A stretch of DNA of 64,000 bases from UBA6019 sp035535055 (GTDB lineage: Bacteria; Chloroflexota; Dormibacteria; Dormibacterales; Dormibacteraceae), in assembly GCA_035535055.1 (NCBI GenBank), contig DATLQT010000100.1:1-64000 (forward strand), read 5' to 3'. Shown one piece after another: positions 41,522 to 52,282 of the stretch. Under the pieces are notes generated by a model. That model was not told the origin of the DNA. It saw nothing but the letters and a program-made list of their open reading frames with translations, and ran no database searches. Position 1 is the first letter of the stretch. Every line of letters starts with the position of its first letter. A program made the position numbers and the translations under genes.

Positions 41522-41758
41522 ATGAACCCCCCGAGCTATTCCCAGTGGCCTGGTTTCCGACTGCCCATCGGCGGCTCCGTGCCCCAGCCGAGGCCTGCTC
41601 CGGTGAAGCCGGTGCAGCCGATCCCGGTGGCCGCGGCGGATGAGGTCCCCGACCACCATACGCAGCTGGAGGAGCTGATCGGCCACGTGCGCCGCTGTGA
41701 GCGGTGGGCGCGTCTGGACGATCGCATCGACCTCAGCTGGCGCCTCGACCGCGGCTGA
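41522..41758 (+). CDS. Small proline-rich protein, 78 aa, upstream of the HspR-like gene
   Basis: The protein begins MNPPSYSQWPGFRLPIGG, has a Pro/Val-rich middle (RPAPVKPVQPIPVAAA) and ends in an acidic-basic helix (QLEELIGHVRRCERWARLDD). No family recognised. AGGAAAG lies about 12 bases before the ATG. It shares a promoter region with the TGATA-N7-TATCA palindrome and is 56 bases from the MerR-type gene, so it is probably the first gene of that operon and may be its stress-related partner. Confidence 0.55.
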   Translation: MNPPSYSQWPGFRLPIGGSVPQPRPAPVKPVQPIPVAAADEVPDHHTQLEELIGHVRRCERWARLDDRIDLSWRLDRG

Positions 41759-41814
41759 GAAGAAAAGAATTCCGGAATCCCAACCAAACAGGAGCGAACA
41801 GATCTCGAAACCTC

Positions 41815-42159
41815 ATGGCGAGTGAGAACCCCAACCCAAGAGAGACGGTCCAGTTCGACCTTGACAAGCCGATCTACACGCTGGGCGTGGCCAGCGAGAT
41901 GCTCGATGCGCATCCGCGGACGCTGATGGTCTATGAGCAACTGGAGATGATCAGGCCGCGGCGCACGGCGACCAACCGGCGCCGCTATTCGCCGCGCGAC
42001 GTGCTCAAGCTGCAGGCGATCCAAAAACTCACTCGCCGCCACGGGGTCAACCTGGCAGGGGCGAGATTCATCCTGGAGCTGTTGAAGGAGCTGAACGACC
42101 ACGCCGTGGAGCCGCCAGCGCGCTTTCGCGACGTGGACGTGAGCCTCCTCCAGCTCTAG
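41815..42159 (+). CDS. HspR-like MerR-family regulator
   Basis: A 114-residue regulator: MerR helix-turn-helix with YTLGVASEMLDAHPRTLMVY, then RPRRTATNRRRYSPRDVLKL and RRHGVNLAGARFILELL. The HPxTLxxYE and NLAGxxxIL segments are those of HspR, the repressor of dnaK operons in actinobacteria. AGGAGCG lies some distance upstream of the ATG. Because HrcA/CIRCE already controls grpE-dnaJ here, this protein may control another stress set. The TGATA-N7-TATCA palindrome upstream is a possible operator, although it does not resemble the HAIR site. Confidence 0.85.
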   Translation: MASENPNPRETVQFDLDKPIYTLGVASEMLDAHPRTLMVYEQLEMIRPRRTATNRRRYSPRDVLKLQAIQKLTRRHGVNLAGARFILELLKELNDHAVEPPARFRDVDVSLLQL

Positions 42160-42178
42160 CTTCGGCCGTTCAAGCCCT

Positions 42179-44290
<2,112 letters not shown>

Positions 44291-44414
44291 CTCTCCTTCC
44301 CCCTTGATGACACTTGGTTTGAAGATAACGTAGACGCACCGCTGGTAGGCTCGAGTACGGTCGCTTCGCGGGCATCTTCACGCGGGCGCGAGGCGCGGGC
44401 ATACTTCTACGGCC

Positions 44415-45161
44415 TTGATTCAGAACCGCGGCAAGGTCGTGATCATCGAGGGCTCAGACGAGGACGGGGAGCTGGTTTCGACCGCGCTCCGAGAGGAGTC
44501 CTTCCAACCGGTCCTCTGCCCCACCTCGGCGGAGGGGTTCGCCGCCGCGGCCGACGGCCGCCCGGTCGGCGTGATCATCGACTGGGGCCTGTCGGACCGG
44601 CCGGCCGTCGAGGTCTGTCGGGAGCTGCGCGCCAAGGACCCACTGTTGCCGATCCTCTTCCTCTCCACCCGGACCGACGAGGCGACGGTCGCCCGCGGCC
44701 TCGATGCCGGCGCCGACGACTTCATCGGCAAGCCCTTCCGCCGGACCGAGATGGTCGCCCGCTTCGAGGCGCACGCCCGCAAAGCTGCCGCCGCCATCGC
44801 GCTCGTCCGTGCGCCGGGGGCTGCAGCCCCCTCCAGCGACGGGATGATGCGCTTCGGTGAGATCGAGGTTGACGTGGCCGCGCGCGAGGTTCGCGTCGCG
44901 GGCGAGGCGGTGGGCCTCGGGCCGCTCGAGTTCAAGCTGGTCGAATACCTCTGTACCAACGCCGGCGTCGCGATCTCTCGCGACCAGATCATGAGCAAGG
45001 TCTATGGCTACGACGCGGACATCTCGACCGAACGGGTGGACCTGCTGGCCCGCCGGGTTCGCGCCAAGCTCGGCGAGGGCCCGTCGCGGGGAGGCCACCT
45101 GGTGGCGGTCCCCGGCTACGGCTACCGCTGGGAGCGCCGCCGCCGGGACGACAACGCGTAG
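44415..45161 (+). CDS. OmpR/PhoB-type response regulator with an atypical receiver
   Basis: A 248-residue protein: receiver domain 10-125 and winged helix 145-240 (VGLGPLEFKLVEYLCTNAG, RVDLLARRVRAKLG, VPGYGYRWE). The phospho-acceptor site is VIIDWGLSD and the lysine GKPF is present, but the N-terminal acidic pair that binds Mg2+ is shifted (IEGSDEDGE), so phosphorylation may be weak or unneeded. It starts at a TTG with a CATACT hexamer 9 bases upstream. No kinase gene adjoins; the GAF-GAF kinase 3 kb away is a possible partner. Confidence 0.9.
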   Translation: MIQNRGKVVIIEGSDEDGELVSTALREESFQPVLCPTSAEGFAAAADGRPVGVIIDWGLSDRPAVEVCRELRAKDPLLPILFLSTRTDEATVARGLDAGADDFIGKPFRRTEMVARFEAHARKAAAAIALVRAPGAAAPSSDGMMRFGEIEVDVAAREVRVAGEAVGLGPLEFKLVEYLCTNAGVAISRDQIMSKVYGYDADISTERVDLLARRVRAKLGEGPSRGGHLVAVPGYGYRWERRRRDDNA

Positions 45162-45165
45162 CCGG

Positions 45166-45477
45166 TCACTTCTCCTTCAGGCTCCAGGGGCGCGCCCGCA
45201 CGCCGGGCAGGCCGCCGAACACCATGTAGGCCGACGTCTCCTCCTCGGCCCAAAAGGTGTGCCGCTCGCCCGGGTTGATGAGGAACAGCCCGCCGGCCTC
45301 GACGGCGCCCTGGTGCGCCCCGTCGGAGAAGTGGAGGGCGCCCTCGGTGACGATCACCGCCACCGGAATCGCATTGCGGTGCTCTTGGACGCGCTGGCCG
45401 GCGGCGAGGCGGAGACCGACGACGCGGAGCGAACCCGCGTCGCCGATCGCCTCGTACCCGAGTGGTTTAGGGGCCAC
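45166..45477 (-). CDS. Cupin-domain protein
   Basis: A 103-residue single-domain cupin: motif 1 QEHRNAIPVAVIVTEGALHF and motif 2 LFLINPGERHTFWAEEE, with His/Glu metal ligands partly kept. Small cupins of this kind bind a metal or small ligand; the function is open. It overlaps the SDR gene by 11 bases on the same strand, so both are co-expressed. It is convergent with the response regulator gene. Confidence 0.8.
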   Translation of the reverse strand: MAPKPLGYEAIGDAGSLRVVGLRLAAGQRVQEHRNAIPVAVIVTEGALHFSDGAHQGAVEAGGLFLINPGERHTFWAEEETSAYMVFGGLPGVRARPWSLKEK

Positions 45478-46222
45478 CCCTCACGTACAGCACCTGGCCG
45501 CTGACGAATCCCGCCTCCTCGCTGGCCAGGTAGGCGACGGCCGCCGCGATGTCCTCCGGCTGGCCGATTCGCTGGACCGGGATCTGGGAGGCGGCGCCGG
45601 TCTTGAACTGCTCGAAGTCCATCCCCATCCGGTCGGCCGTCTGCCTGGTCATCGCGGTCTCGATGAAGCCGGGAGCGATCGCGTTGACGGTGATGTTGTA
45701 GCGGCCGAGCTCGATGGCCAGCGTGCGGGCCATGCCCTGCAGGCCGGCCTTGGCGGTCGAGTAGTTGGTCTGGCCTCGGTTGCCGAGCGCCGAGGTCGAG
45801 CTCATGAAGATCATCCGACCGTACTTGTGCTCCACCATCGCCTTCTGAGCGGCGCGCGCTGCGAAGAAGGTGCCCTTGAGGTGGGTGTCGATGACGCCGT
45901 CCCAGTCCTCGTCGGTCATCTTGTAGATCAGGTTGTCGCGGATAATGCCCGCGCAGCAGACCAGGACGTCCAGGCGGCCGAAGGCGTCGACCGCTCCCGC
46001 GATCAGCTTCTCGACCGACTCGCGATCCGTCACGTCGCAGGCGATCCCCTTGGCCCGGCCACCCGCGGAGGCGATCCGAGCCGCCGTCTCCTCGGTGGTC
46101 TTGGGGTCCATGTCGGAGACCACGACCGATGCGCCCTCTTCTGCCAGCCGGGTGGCGCAGGCGGCGCCGATTCCCCTGCCGCTTCCGGTGATGACGGCGA
46201 CCTTTCCTTCGAACCTCGTCAC
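45467..46222 (-). CDS. SDR oxidoreductase, FabG-like
   Basis: A 251-residue classical SDR: nucleotide-binding TGSGRGIGAA (residues 12-21), NNAG equivalent CCAG, catalytic serine in SSTSALGN and YSTAKAG, then NAIAPGFIETAM. It reduces a 3-oxoacyl thioester or similar with NAD(P)H. GGAGG stands 8 bases before the GTG. It follows the ADP-forming synthetase and acyl-CoA dehydrogenase genes, so it may act on the same CoA-bound substrate. Confidence 0.9.
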   Translation of the reverse strand: MTRFEGKVAVITGSGRGIGAACATRLAEEGASVVVSDMDPKTTEETAARIASAGGRAKGIACDVTDRESVEKLIAGAVDAFGRLDVLVCCAGIIRDNLIYKMTDEDWDGVIDTHLKGTFFAARAAQKAMVEHKYGRMIFMSSTSALGNRGQTNYSTAKAGLQGMARTLAIELGRYNITVNAIAPGFIETAMTRQTADRMGMDFEQFKTGAASQIPVQRIGQPEDIAAAVAYLASEEAGFVSGQVLYVRGGP

Positions 46223-46312
46223 TCGGCGTTCCTCCAGTTTGCGGACGGCTCCAAGACCGAAAGGAAATCCTTTCGCTGCAATGACAGTACGGCTACGCGG
46301 CCTCCCTTCGCT

Positions 46313-48427
46313 TCAGCGGAGGACGACGAGGGCGTCGCCGGCCAGGACTCCCTCCCCGTCGGGAAGGACGAAGAGCGGGTTAACGTCCACCGCCTCGATC
46401 CGCTCCGGGTGCTCGAAGGCCAGCCGTCCGAGCCTGACCAGGGTGACCGCGGCGGCGTGAATGTCGCCGCGGGGCGCTCCCCGCGCGCCCTCCAGCACCG
46501 CCTTTCCGCGCAGCTCGCTAAGCATGTCGACGGCGTCGTCGAAGTCGATCGGCGGCATTCGCAGCGCGAAGTCGTCGAGGACCTCGACGAAGATCCCGCC
46601 CAGGCCGACCAGGAGCATCGGGCCGAACTGGGGATCGGTGGCGATGCCCGCGATCAACTCTGCGACGGGGAAGACCTGGTGGACGACAAGCACCCCGTCC
46701 ACGCGGGCGCCGGGCACGTTCTGTTGGACGGCGGAGAGGATGTCGCGGTAGGCGGAGGCGGCCTCCTCGGGGGTCAGGCAATGGAGGCGGACCGCACCGG
46801 CCTCGGTCTTGTGCTGAATGTCCGGCGAATTGACCTTGAGCACCGCCGGAAAGCCGGCCTCCCGCGCCAGGCGCGCGGCATCGAGGGCGCTGCGGGCGAG
46901 CCGCTCGGGCGGCACCGGGATCCCCGAGCGTTCCAGCAGGCGAAGGCTCGCGAGCTCTGAGAGCGGTCCGCTGCCGGCCAGCTCGCTGCTCTTTACGGCC
47001 GGGACACGAGCACCCTTGGCGAGCAGCCGGCGGCGGTTCTCGGTGTAGCCGACCGCGCCGTCCAGCGCCCGGACAGCGAGGCCCATGCCGTTGCTGAAGT
47101 GGACGCCGTGCCGGGCGACTGCATCCTGCCCGAAGGGGGTCAGCTCGCTGGCCACGTAGGAGGTAAGGAAGGTTGGGATGGGGCTCGACCGGGCCGCCTC
47201 CGCCAGGGCCCGGAGCCGCGCCTCGGTGCGCTCCGGGTTGAGGCCCGCATCGCGAGGCGGATCCCATACCACCAACACCGCGTCGAAGGCGCCATCGCCG
47301 CCGACGGCGGCCAGGGACCGGGGCAGAAGGCTCATGTCATTGACGATCAGACCCGTCGTGTCGAGCGGGTTCTGGGCGGTCCCAAACTCGGGCAGGACCG
47401 CCTTCAGCGCCGCCTTCGTCCCGGGCCCGAAGTCGGGCACCTCAAGGCGCGTCCGCTGGGCCAGGTCGGCAAGGACGCCGCAGGCCCCGCCGGAGGCGGT
47501 CAGCATCGCGAACCGGCGACCCTCCGGCAGCCGCGGTGCGGCCAGCAGAGCGGAGGTCTCGACCAGCTCCTCGAGGCTGCCGACCCGGACCACGCCCTTC
47601 TGCCGGAAGACCGCCTCGATGACGCGGTCCTCGACCGCCAATGCGCCGGTGTGCGCGAGCGCCGAGCGCGCCGCCGCTGCCGAACTGCCGCTCTTGAGGA
47701 TGATCAGGGGCTTGCCCCGGGCAAGGGCGCGGTCGGCGGCCGCGAGGAAGCGGCCGGCATCTCCGATACCCTCGAGGAAGGCGCCGACGACCGCCGTTCC
47801 GGGGTCGTCGAGCAGGAATTCGATGTAATCGGCGGCCTCCAGCATCGCCTCGTTGCCGCTGGAGACGATGTGGGAGAGGCCGATCGCCCGCCCCTGGGCG
47901 AGGCGGTGAAGGTGGAGCAGCATCGCTCCGCTCTGGGTGACCAGGCCGACCCGTCCGCGCCGCAGCGGCGCGGTCACGGGAAGGGCGTAGGCGACCAGCC
48001 GTCGCCCGTAGTTGATGAAGCCGAGGCAGTTCGGACCCTCGAGGGCCATCCCCGCCGCGGCGCACCGCTCGACCAGTGCGCGCTCCCGCTCGGCTCCGGC
48101 CGCGCCCACCTCGCGATAACCGGGCGTCAACAGGACCGCTCCGGCCACGCCGGCACCGGCAAGGTCTTCGATCACGGACGGCACCGCATCGGCGGCGGTC
48201 ATCACGTAGGCGCAGTCGACCGGCTCGCCGATGGCCGACACGCTCGGATGGCAGGGCAAGCCGAACTGCTCCCGATGGCGCGGGTTGACGAGGTGGATCC
48301 TGCCCTCGAAACCGTGGCCGGTGAGGTTGGCGAGCAGGGCCGCCGACCAGGCCGAGTTCTCGGTCGCGCCGACCAGCGCGATCGAGGAGGCGTTGAGGAT
48401 GGCGGCGACCTGTGCCTGGCGGCTCAT
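46313..48427 (-). CDS. ADP-forming acyl-CoA synthetase (acetate-CoA ligase type, fused subunits)
   Basis: A 704-residue protein. The N-terminal CoA-binding domain (SIALVGATENSAWS, LVNPRHREQFG) leads to two ligase domains (ALEGPNCLGFINY, VGLVTQSGAML) with the catalytic His region, then an ATP-grasp domain from about 480 (GFPAVLKVNSPDIQHKTEAG, EVLDDFALRMPPI). It makes or uses acyl-CoA with ADP/ATP and phosphate. The ATG at 48427 is 14 bases after the acyl-CoA dehydrogenase stop. The substrate acid is unknown; the neighbours suggest an organic or branched acid. Confidence 0.92.
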   Translation of the reverse strand: MSRQAQVAAILNASSIALVGATENSAWSAALLANLTGHGFEGRIHLVNPRHREQFGLPCHPSVSAIGEPVDCAYVMTAADAVPSVIEDLAGAGVAGAVLLTPGYREVGAAGAERERALVERCAAAGMALEGPNCLGFINYGRRLVAYALPVTAPLRRGRVGLVTQSGAMLLHLHRLAQGRAIGLSHIVSSGNEAMLEAADYIEFLLDDPGTAVVGAFLEGIGDAGRFLAAADRALARGKPLIILKSGSSAAAARSALAHTGALAVEDRVIEAVFRQKGVVRVGSLEELVETSALLAAPRLPEGRRFAMLTASGGACGVLADLAQRTRLEVPDFGPGTKAALKAVLPEFGTAQNPLDTTGLIVNDMSLLPRSLAAVGGDGAFDAVLVVWDPPRDAGLNPERTEARLRALAEAARSSPIPTFLTSYVASELTPFGQDAVARHGVHFSNGMGLAVRALDGAVGYTENRRRLLAKGARVPAVKSSELAGSGPLSELASLRLLERSGIPVPPERLARSALDAARLAREAGFPAVLKVNSPDIQHKTEAGAVRLHCLTPEEAASAYRDILSAVQQNVPGARVDGVLVVHQVFPVAELIAGIATDPQFGPMLLVGLGGIFVEVLDDFALRMPPIDFDDAVDMLSELRGKAVLEGARGAPRGDIHAAAVTLVRLGRLAFEHPERIEAVDVNPLFVLPDGEGVLAGDALVVLR

Positions 48428-48441
48428 TGCACGACGCCCGG

Positions 48442-49605
48442 TCAGTAGGACTTCGGCAATCCCAGCACGTGCTGGGCGAGGTGATTCAGGACCATCTGCT
48501 GGGAGATCGGGGCGATCTTGTAGAGCCGGACCTCGCGCCAGAGCCTCTCCAGGTGGTACTCCCGGGCGTACCCGAAGCCGCCCAGCGCCTGGAGGGAGGC
48601 GTCCACGGCATCGAAGCCGGCGTCGGCCGCCAGCAGCTTGGCGGCGTTGGCCTCCGCCGCGCACGGCTCGTCCCGGTCGAACAGCCAGGCGGCCTTGAAG
48701 GCCAGCAGCTCGGCCGCTTCGAGGCGCGCCCAGGCGGCGGCAAGTGGGTGGGCGACTGCCTGGTTGCTTCCGATCGGACGGTCGAAGACGACCCTCTCGC
48801 GGGCGTAGGCGGCGGCGATCCGCAGCGCGGCCCTGCCGATCCCGATGGCTTCGAGGGCCACGACGATCCGCTCCGGATTGAGGCCATCGAGCAAGTGGCG
48901 GAAACCCTCCCCCACCTCGCCCACCACGTCGGCGTCGGGGACCTCCAGGTCGCTGATGAAGACCTCGTTGGAGTCGACCGCCTCCCGCCCCAGCTTCTCG
49001 ATCCGGCGGATGCTGACGTGGGCTCGGTCGAGGTCGGTGAAGAAGAGCGTCATCCCCCGGTAGGGATGGGCAGGGTCGCGGGGCCGGTCACGCGCCAGAA
49101 GCAGGATCTTCTGCGCGTTCTGGGCGTTGGTGGTCCAGACCTTCTGGCCGTTGACCAGCCAGCGACCTTTTCGCCGCTCGGCGCGGGTCGTGATGCGCGA
49201 GGTGTCCGAGCCGGCCGTCGGCTCGGTGACGCCGAAGGCGGCCATCAGCTCGCCACTTGCCAGGCCGGGGAGGACGGCCGCCTTCATGGCCTCCGACCCG
49301 TGCCGGATCACCGGCGTCAGCGGGAACAGATAGAAGTGGACCGGGCTTGCGCCCGAGAGCCCGGCGCCGCTCTCGCAGATTGCCTCCAGCATCACCCCCG
49401 CCTCGGTGACGCCAAGGCCTGCGCCGCCGTGCTCGGTCGGGATGACCAGGCCCAGCCAGCCGCGCTCGGCGAAGGCGCGCACGAACTCCCATGGGTACTC
49501 GGCGGAGCGATCGTGCTCGAGCCAGTAGGCGGGCTCAAAGCGACGGCACAGGGCCGCCACCTCTTCCTTCAGGGAGCTCGCCAGGTCCCCCGGCCCGAAG
49601 TCCAT
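48442..49605 (-). CDS. Acyl-CoA dehydrogenase
   Basis: A 387-residue flavoprotein of the ACAD family: AFGVTEPTAGSDTSRITTRA is the FAD/substrate signature, WLVNGQKVWTTNAQNA the middle domain, and QALGGFGYAREYHLERLWREVR the C-terminal signature. It oxidises an acyl-CoA to the enoyl-CoA. The ATG is 33 bases from the start of the divergent CoA-transferase gene, and the synthetase gene follows, giving a CoA-thioester pathway cluster. Confidence 0.94.
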   Translation of the reverse strand: MDFGPGDLASSLKEEVAALCRRFEPAYWLEHDRSAEYPWEFVRAFAERGWLGLVIPTEHGGAGLGVTEAGVMLEAICESGAGLSGASPVHFYLFPLTPVIRHGSEAMKAAVLPGLASGELMAAFGVTEPTAGSDTSRITTRAERRKGRWLVNGQKVWTTNAQNAQKILLLARDRPRDPAHPYRGMTLFFTDLDRAHVSIRRIEKLGREAVDSNEVFISDLEVPDADVVGEVGEGFRHLLDGLNPERIVVALEAIGIGRAALRIAAAYARERVVFDRPIGSNQAVAHPLAAAWARLEAAELLAFKAAWLFDRDEPCAAEANAAKLLAADAGFDAVDASLQALGGFGYAREYHLERLWREVRLYKIAPISQQMVLNHLAQHVLGLPKSY

Positions 49606-49638
49606 TTCGAAGTCGGAAGTGTACGCTCAGGGCCGTCC

Positions 49639-50841
49639 ATGGCCGTCCCCCGGAAAGGTCCCCTCGACGGGCTGCGCGTGCTCGACCTGACGAGGGTCTT
49701 GGTCGGGCCGTACGCGACGATGCTGCTCGGCGACCTGGGCGCGGAAGTGATCAAGGTCGAGCGGCCCGGTGACGGAGATGAGACGCGCCACGTGCCGCCC
49801 CTCAAAGAGGGCGAGAGTCACTACTTCGTCGCCATCAACCGCAACAAGAAGGGGATGGCGGTCGACATGAAGGCGCCAGCCGGGCGCGAGCTGCTGGTCG
49901 ACCTCGCCCGCCACTGCGACATCCTGGTGGAGAACTTCCGACCGGGGGTCGCCGGGCGGCTGGGTCTCGACCACGAGACGCTTTTGGCGGTCAACCCGCG
50001 GCTCGTCTACTGCTCGATCAGCGCCTTCGGCCAGACCGGGCCCTACGCCTCCCGAGCGGCGTTCGACATCGCCATCCAGGCGATCAGCGGGATGATGAGC
50101 CTGACCGGGGAGCCCGGCGGCCCGCCGACGCGGATGGGCCTGCCGATGGCCGACCTCTGCGGCGGGCTCTTCGCGGTAATCGGGATCCTGAGCGCCATCC
50201 ACGAGCGGGAGCAGACCGGCCGTGGCCAGTTCATCGACTACTCGATGCTGGACGGGATGGTCGGGATGCTGATGTACACCGCGACCCGGGTCTTCATGAC
50301 CGGCGAGGACAGTCCTAAGGTCGGCACCGGGCACCTCGGCATCGTGCCCTACGGCGCCTTTGCGGCCAGCGACGGCCACATCGTGATCGCCAACATCGGC
50401 GAGGCCTTCTGGCCCAAGATCTGCGCCGCCATCGGCAGACCCGAGCTGGCCGCCGATCCGCGCTACGACAGCAATCGCAAACGCGTCAGCCGCCGCGAGG
50501 AGGTGGAGGCACTGCTCGGAGAGGCGCTGGCCGAACGGACGGTGGCGGAATGGGACGAGATCCTGGAACGCCACGACGTCCCCCACGCCCCGATCCTCGA
50601 GGTCAGCGAGGTGCTGGCCAACGAGCAGGTGCTCGCGCGTGGCCTGGTGACCGAGTACGAGCATCCGCGCCTGGGCCGCTTCCCGGCGGTCGGCCGGGCG
50701 ATCCGCTTCCCGGCCTACGACGGCCTGCCGATGAGGCCGCCACCACTGCTCGGCGAGGACGACGAGGCGGTGCTGCGCGACCTGCTCGGATACGACGCGG
50801 AACGGATCGCTCAGTTGCGCGAAGGCGGTGTCATCGTCTAG
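49639..50841 (+). CDS. Family III CoA-transferase (CaiB/BaiF type)
   Basis: A 400-residue protein: LDGLRVLDLTRVLVGPYATM, LGDLGAEVIKVERPGDGDE with the catalytic aspartate region, then NFRPGVAGRLG and TGRGQFIDYSMLDGM. The Asp of family III enzymes lies in PMADLCGG. It moves CoA between carboxylic acids. The ATG at 49639 gives the normal N-terminus. It is divergent from the acyl-CoA dehydrogenase gene, whose product may use its acyl-CoA. Confidence 0.94.
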   Translation: MAVPRKGPLDGLRVLDLTRVLVGPYATMLLGDLGAEVIKVERPGDGDETRHVPPLKEGESHYFVAINRNKKGMAVDMKAPAGRELLVDLARHCDILVENFRPGVAGRLGLDHETLLAVNPRLVYCSISAFGQTGPYASRAAFDIAIQAISGMMSLTGEPGGPPTRMGLPMADLCGGLFAVIGILSAIHEREQTGRGQFIDYSMLDGMVGMLMYTATRVFMTGEDSPKVGTGHLGIVPYGAFAASDGHIVIANIGEAFWPKICAAIGRPELAADPRYDSNRKRVSRREEVEALLGEALAERTVAEWDEILERHDVPHAPILEVSEVLANEQVLARGLVTEYEHPRLGRFPAVGRAIRFPAYDGLPMRPPPLLGEDDEAVLRDLLGYDAERIAQLREGGVIV

Positions 50842-51164
50842 CGGTACTTCCTTCGGGGCTCGTCGGTCCAGTGCTCGCTGCGCGGCCGCGGGTTGCGCTT
50901 GAGGGTCAGCACGATCGACCCGGCCTTGAGCCAGGTCTGGCCCCGGTCGATGAAGGTGTCGAACTCGCCGCGTTCGACGGCCGACCGCAGCGCCCACTTG
51001 ATCCGCCCCCGACCCGCCTCGACCACCTCTGTCACGTCCGCGGCGCCATGGAGCAGCTCGACACTGCCGTAGCCGTTCGAGTACGCCTCCGACACGCGCC
51101 GCCAGGCGAGGTCGACCGCGGTGAGCACGTCGTGGCCGTGGAGGTCGATGGTGAGCTTTCGCAT
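50838..51164 (-). CDS. Smr-domain (MutS2 C-terminal-like) protein
   Basis: A 108-residue protein with the Smr motif LTIDLHGHDVLTAVDLAWRR and VELLHGAA, then GRIKWALRSAV and a basic C-terminus (KRNPRPRSEHW). Free Smr proteins are nicking endonucleases acting on branched DNA or RNA. The usual TGxGxG loop is replaced by GAADVTEVVEAGRGRI, so activity is uncertain. Its end overlaps the CoA-transferase gene by 4 bases (convergent). Confidence 0.75.
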   Translation of the reverse strand: MRKLTIDLHGHDVLTAVDLAWRRVSEAYSNGYGSVELLHGAADVTEVVEAGRGRIKWALRSAVERGEFDTFIDRGQTWLKAGSIVLTLKRNPRPRSEHWTDEPRRKYR

Positions 51165-51191
51165 CCCCCTTCAGTGTGTCCCTGGCGGCGG

Positions 51192-51464
51192 TCAGGGCTT
51201 CTGAAAAGGATTTCGCCGTCGGGCGGGCCTCTTCTCTTTCGCCCCTTTCTCGGCCGCCGGCGCCATCAACAGCTTCAGCTCGCGATCGAAGGCCGCCACC
51301 ACCCGGCCAGGGTCGGGGACCAGGCCGGCGTCCGCAGCGACGCCGACCATCACGCCGCCGGCATAACTGAGGATGCTGATGCCCAGACCCATGTGGCCTG
51401 ACATCGGTACCCAGAACATGCAGGCGCCGATCCGCCCGCCAGCCAGGTAGAGGGCTCCGGCGGG
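51192..51464 (-). pseudogene. C-terminal relic of a wax-ester synthase/DGAT (WS/DGAT)
   Basis: In one open frame on the minus strand the sequence reads APAGALYLAGGRIGACMFWV, then MSGHMGLGISILSYAGGVMV, the C-terminal domain of WS/DGAT acyltransferases (DUF1298 type), and ends in a basic tail. It begins abruptly at the edge of an AraC-like fragment at 51464/51465. The matching N-terminal part lies 1.9 kb away at 53.3-53.7 kb in the right order and strand. The middle of the gene, about 270 codons, is missing. Confidence 0.8.
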
Positions 51465-51725
51465 CGCGCCAAGGACCTGCTGCGAGCGGCCAATCTGACC
51501 ATCACCGAGATCTGCTTCCTGGTCGGGTTCGAGAGCGTTGGCTCCTTCAGCTCGCGCTTCCGCGACCTCGTGGGCATGTCACCGACCGAGTACCGGAGTG
51601 CCTCTGACGGCGCTCCGCCCATCCCGGGCTGCTTCGTCCTCATGTGGACGCGGCCGGGTCTCGCCAGAAGTCAGCAATCCGGAAGAAGCGCCGACGACGG
51701 GCGCGCGGTAGTGTCGGGGTCATGA
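51465..51725 (+). pseudogene. 3' fragment of an AraC-family regulator
   Basis: The open frame reads AKDLLRAANLTITEICFLVG, FESVGSFSSRFRDLVG, MSPTEYR: the second helix-turn-helix of an AraC regulator. The tail PIPGCFVLMWTRP is typical of AraC proteins encoded next to VOC genes. The N-terminal sensor domain and first helix-turn-helix are missing because the frame begins at the junction with the WS/DGAT fragment. It ends at TGA 51723-51725, overlapping the VOC start. Confidence 0.8.
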
Positions 51726-51979
51726 TCAAGAAGCTCTCAAACGTGAACGTGTTCGTCGAAGACCAGGCCGCGCGAAGGCGTTCTACACGGAGAAGCTCGG
51801 CTTCGAGGTGCGGCGTCTTCGAGACCGACGACATCCGCACCGCCTACGAGGAGCTGAAGGGCAACGGCGTTACCTTCGTGCAGGAGCCGGCCGAGCGGCC
51901 CTACGGCATCGAGGCCATGTTTCGCGACGATTCCGGGAACTGGTTCAGCCTCAACCAGCACAAGCGGTATGGCGGCTGA
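51722..51979 (+). pseudogene. VOC-family (glyoxalase-like) gene with frameshift and internal deletion
   Basis: It begins MIKKLSNVNVFVEDQ and, after a one-base loss, continues in another frame as RAKAFYTEKLGFEVR. The middle of the domain is missing, and the end returns as TAYEELKGNGVTFVQEP and DDSGNWFSLNQHK. A normal VOC protein of this class is about 130 residues. It directly follows the AraC fragment, the usual AraC-VOC gene pair. Confidence 0.8.
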
Positions 51980-52282
51980 GCGGACCTCTGTACGGCTCGC
52001 TGCTGCACAAAGAGCTTGGCCGGCTCCGACCGCGGCGCGATAACCCTGGCCGAGTACTACCTTGGCTGAAAGCGGCTGACCGTGCTCCGGACTCGAAGAT
52101 AGGCGAGCTCATCTTTACGGCATGGTTGCGAAGTATTGGGTCACTTGCCTGAGCTCATCGACCTATTGCTGCTACTGCAGAACGCTGAGGTTCATGATTT
52201 CAAACCGTTCGGTCCGTAGCCGGTTGACCGGCGGCTCGCCGAAAATGTAGAACGCGCCATCAGGCTGTCTAAACTCAACGCC
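51980..52282. other. Non-coding stretch inside the inserted DNA
   Basis: No frame gives a recognisable protein in these 303 bases. The sequence is less GC-rich than the surroundings. Only the -10 hexamer of the following VOC gene (TAAACT, 52270) is notable. Confidence 0.6.
52270..52275 (+). promoter_or_regulatory. -10 hexamer of the PhnB-like gene (leaderless)
   Basis: TAAACT is 7 bases upstream of the GTG at 52283. Confidence 0.45.
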
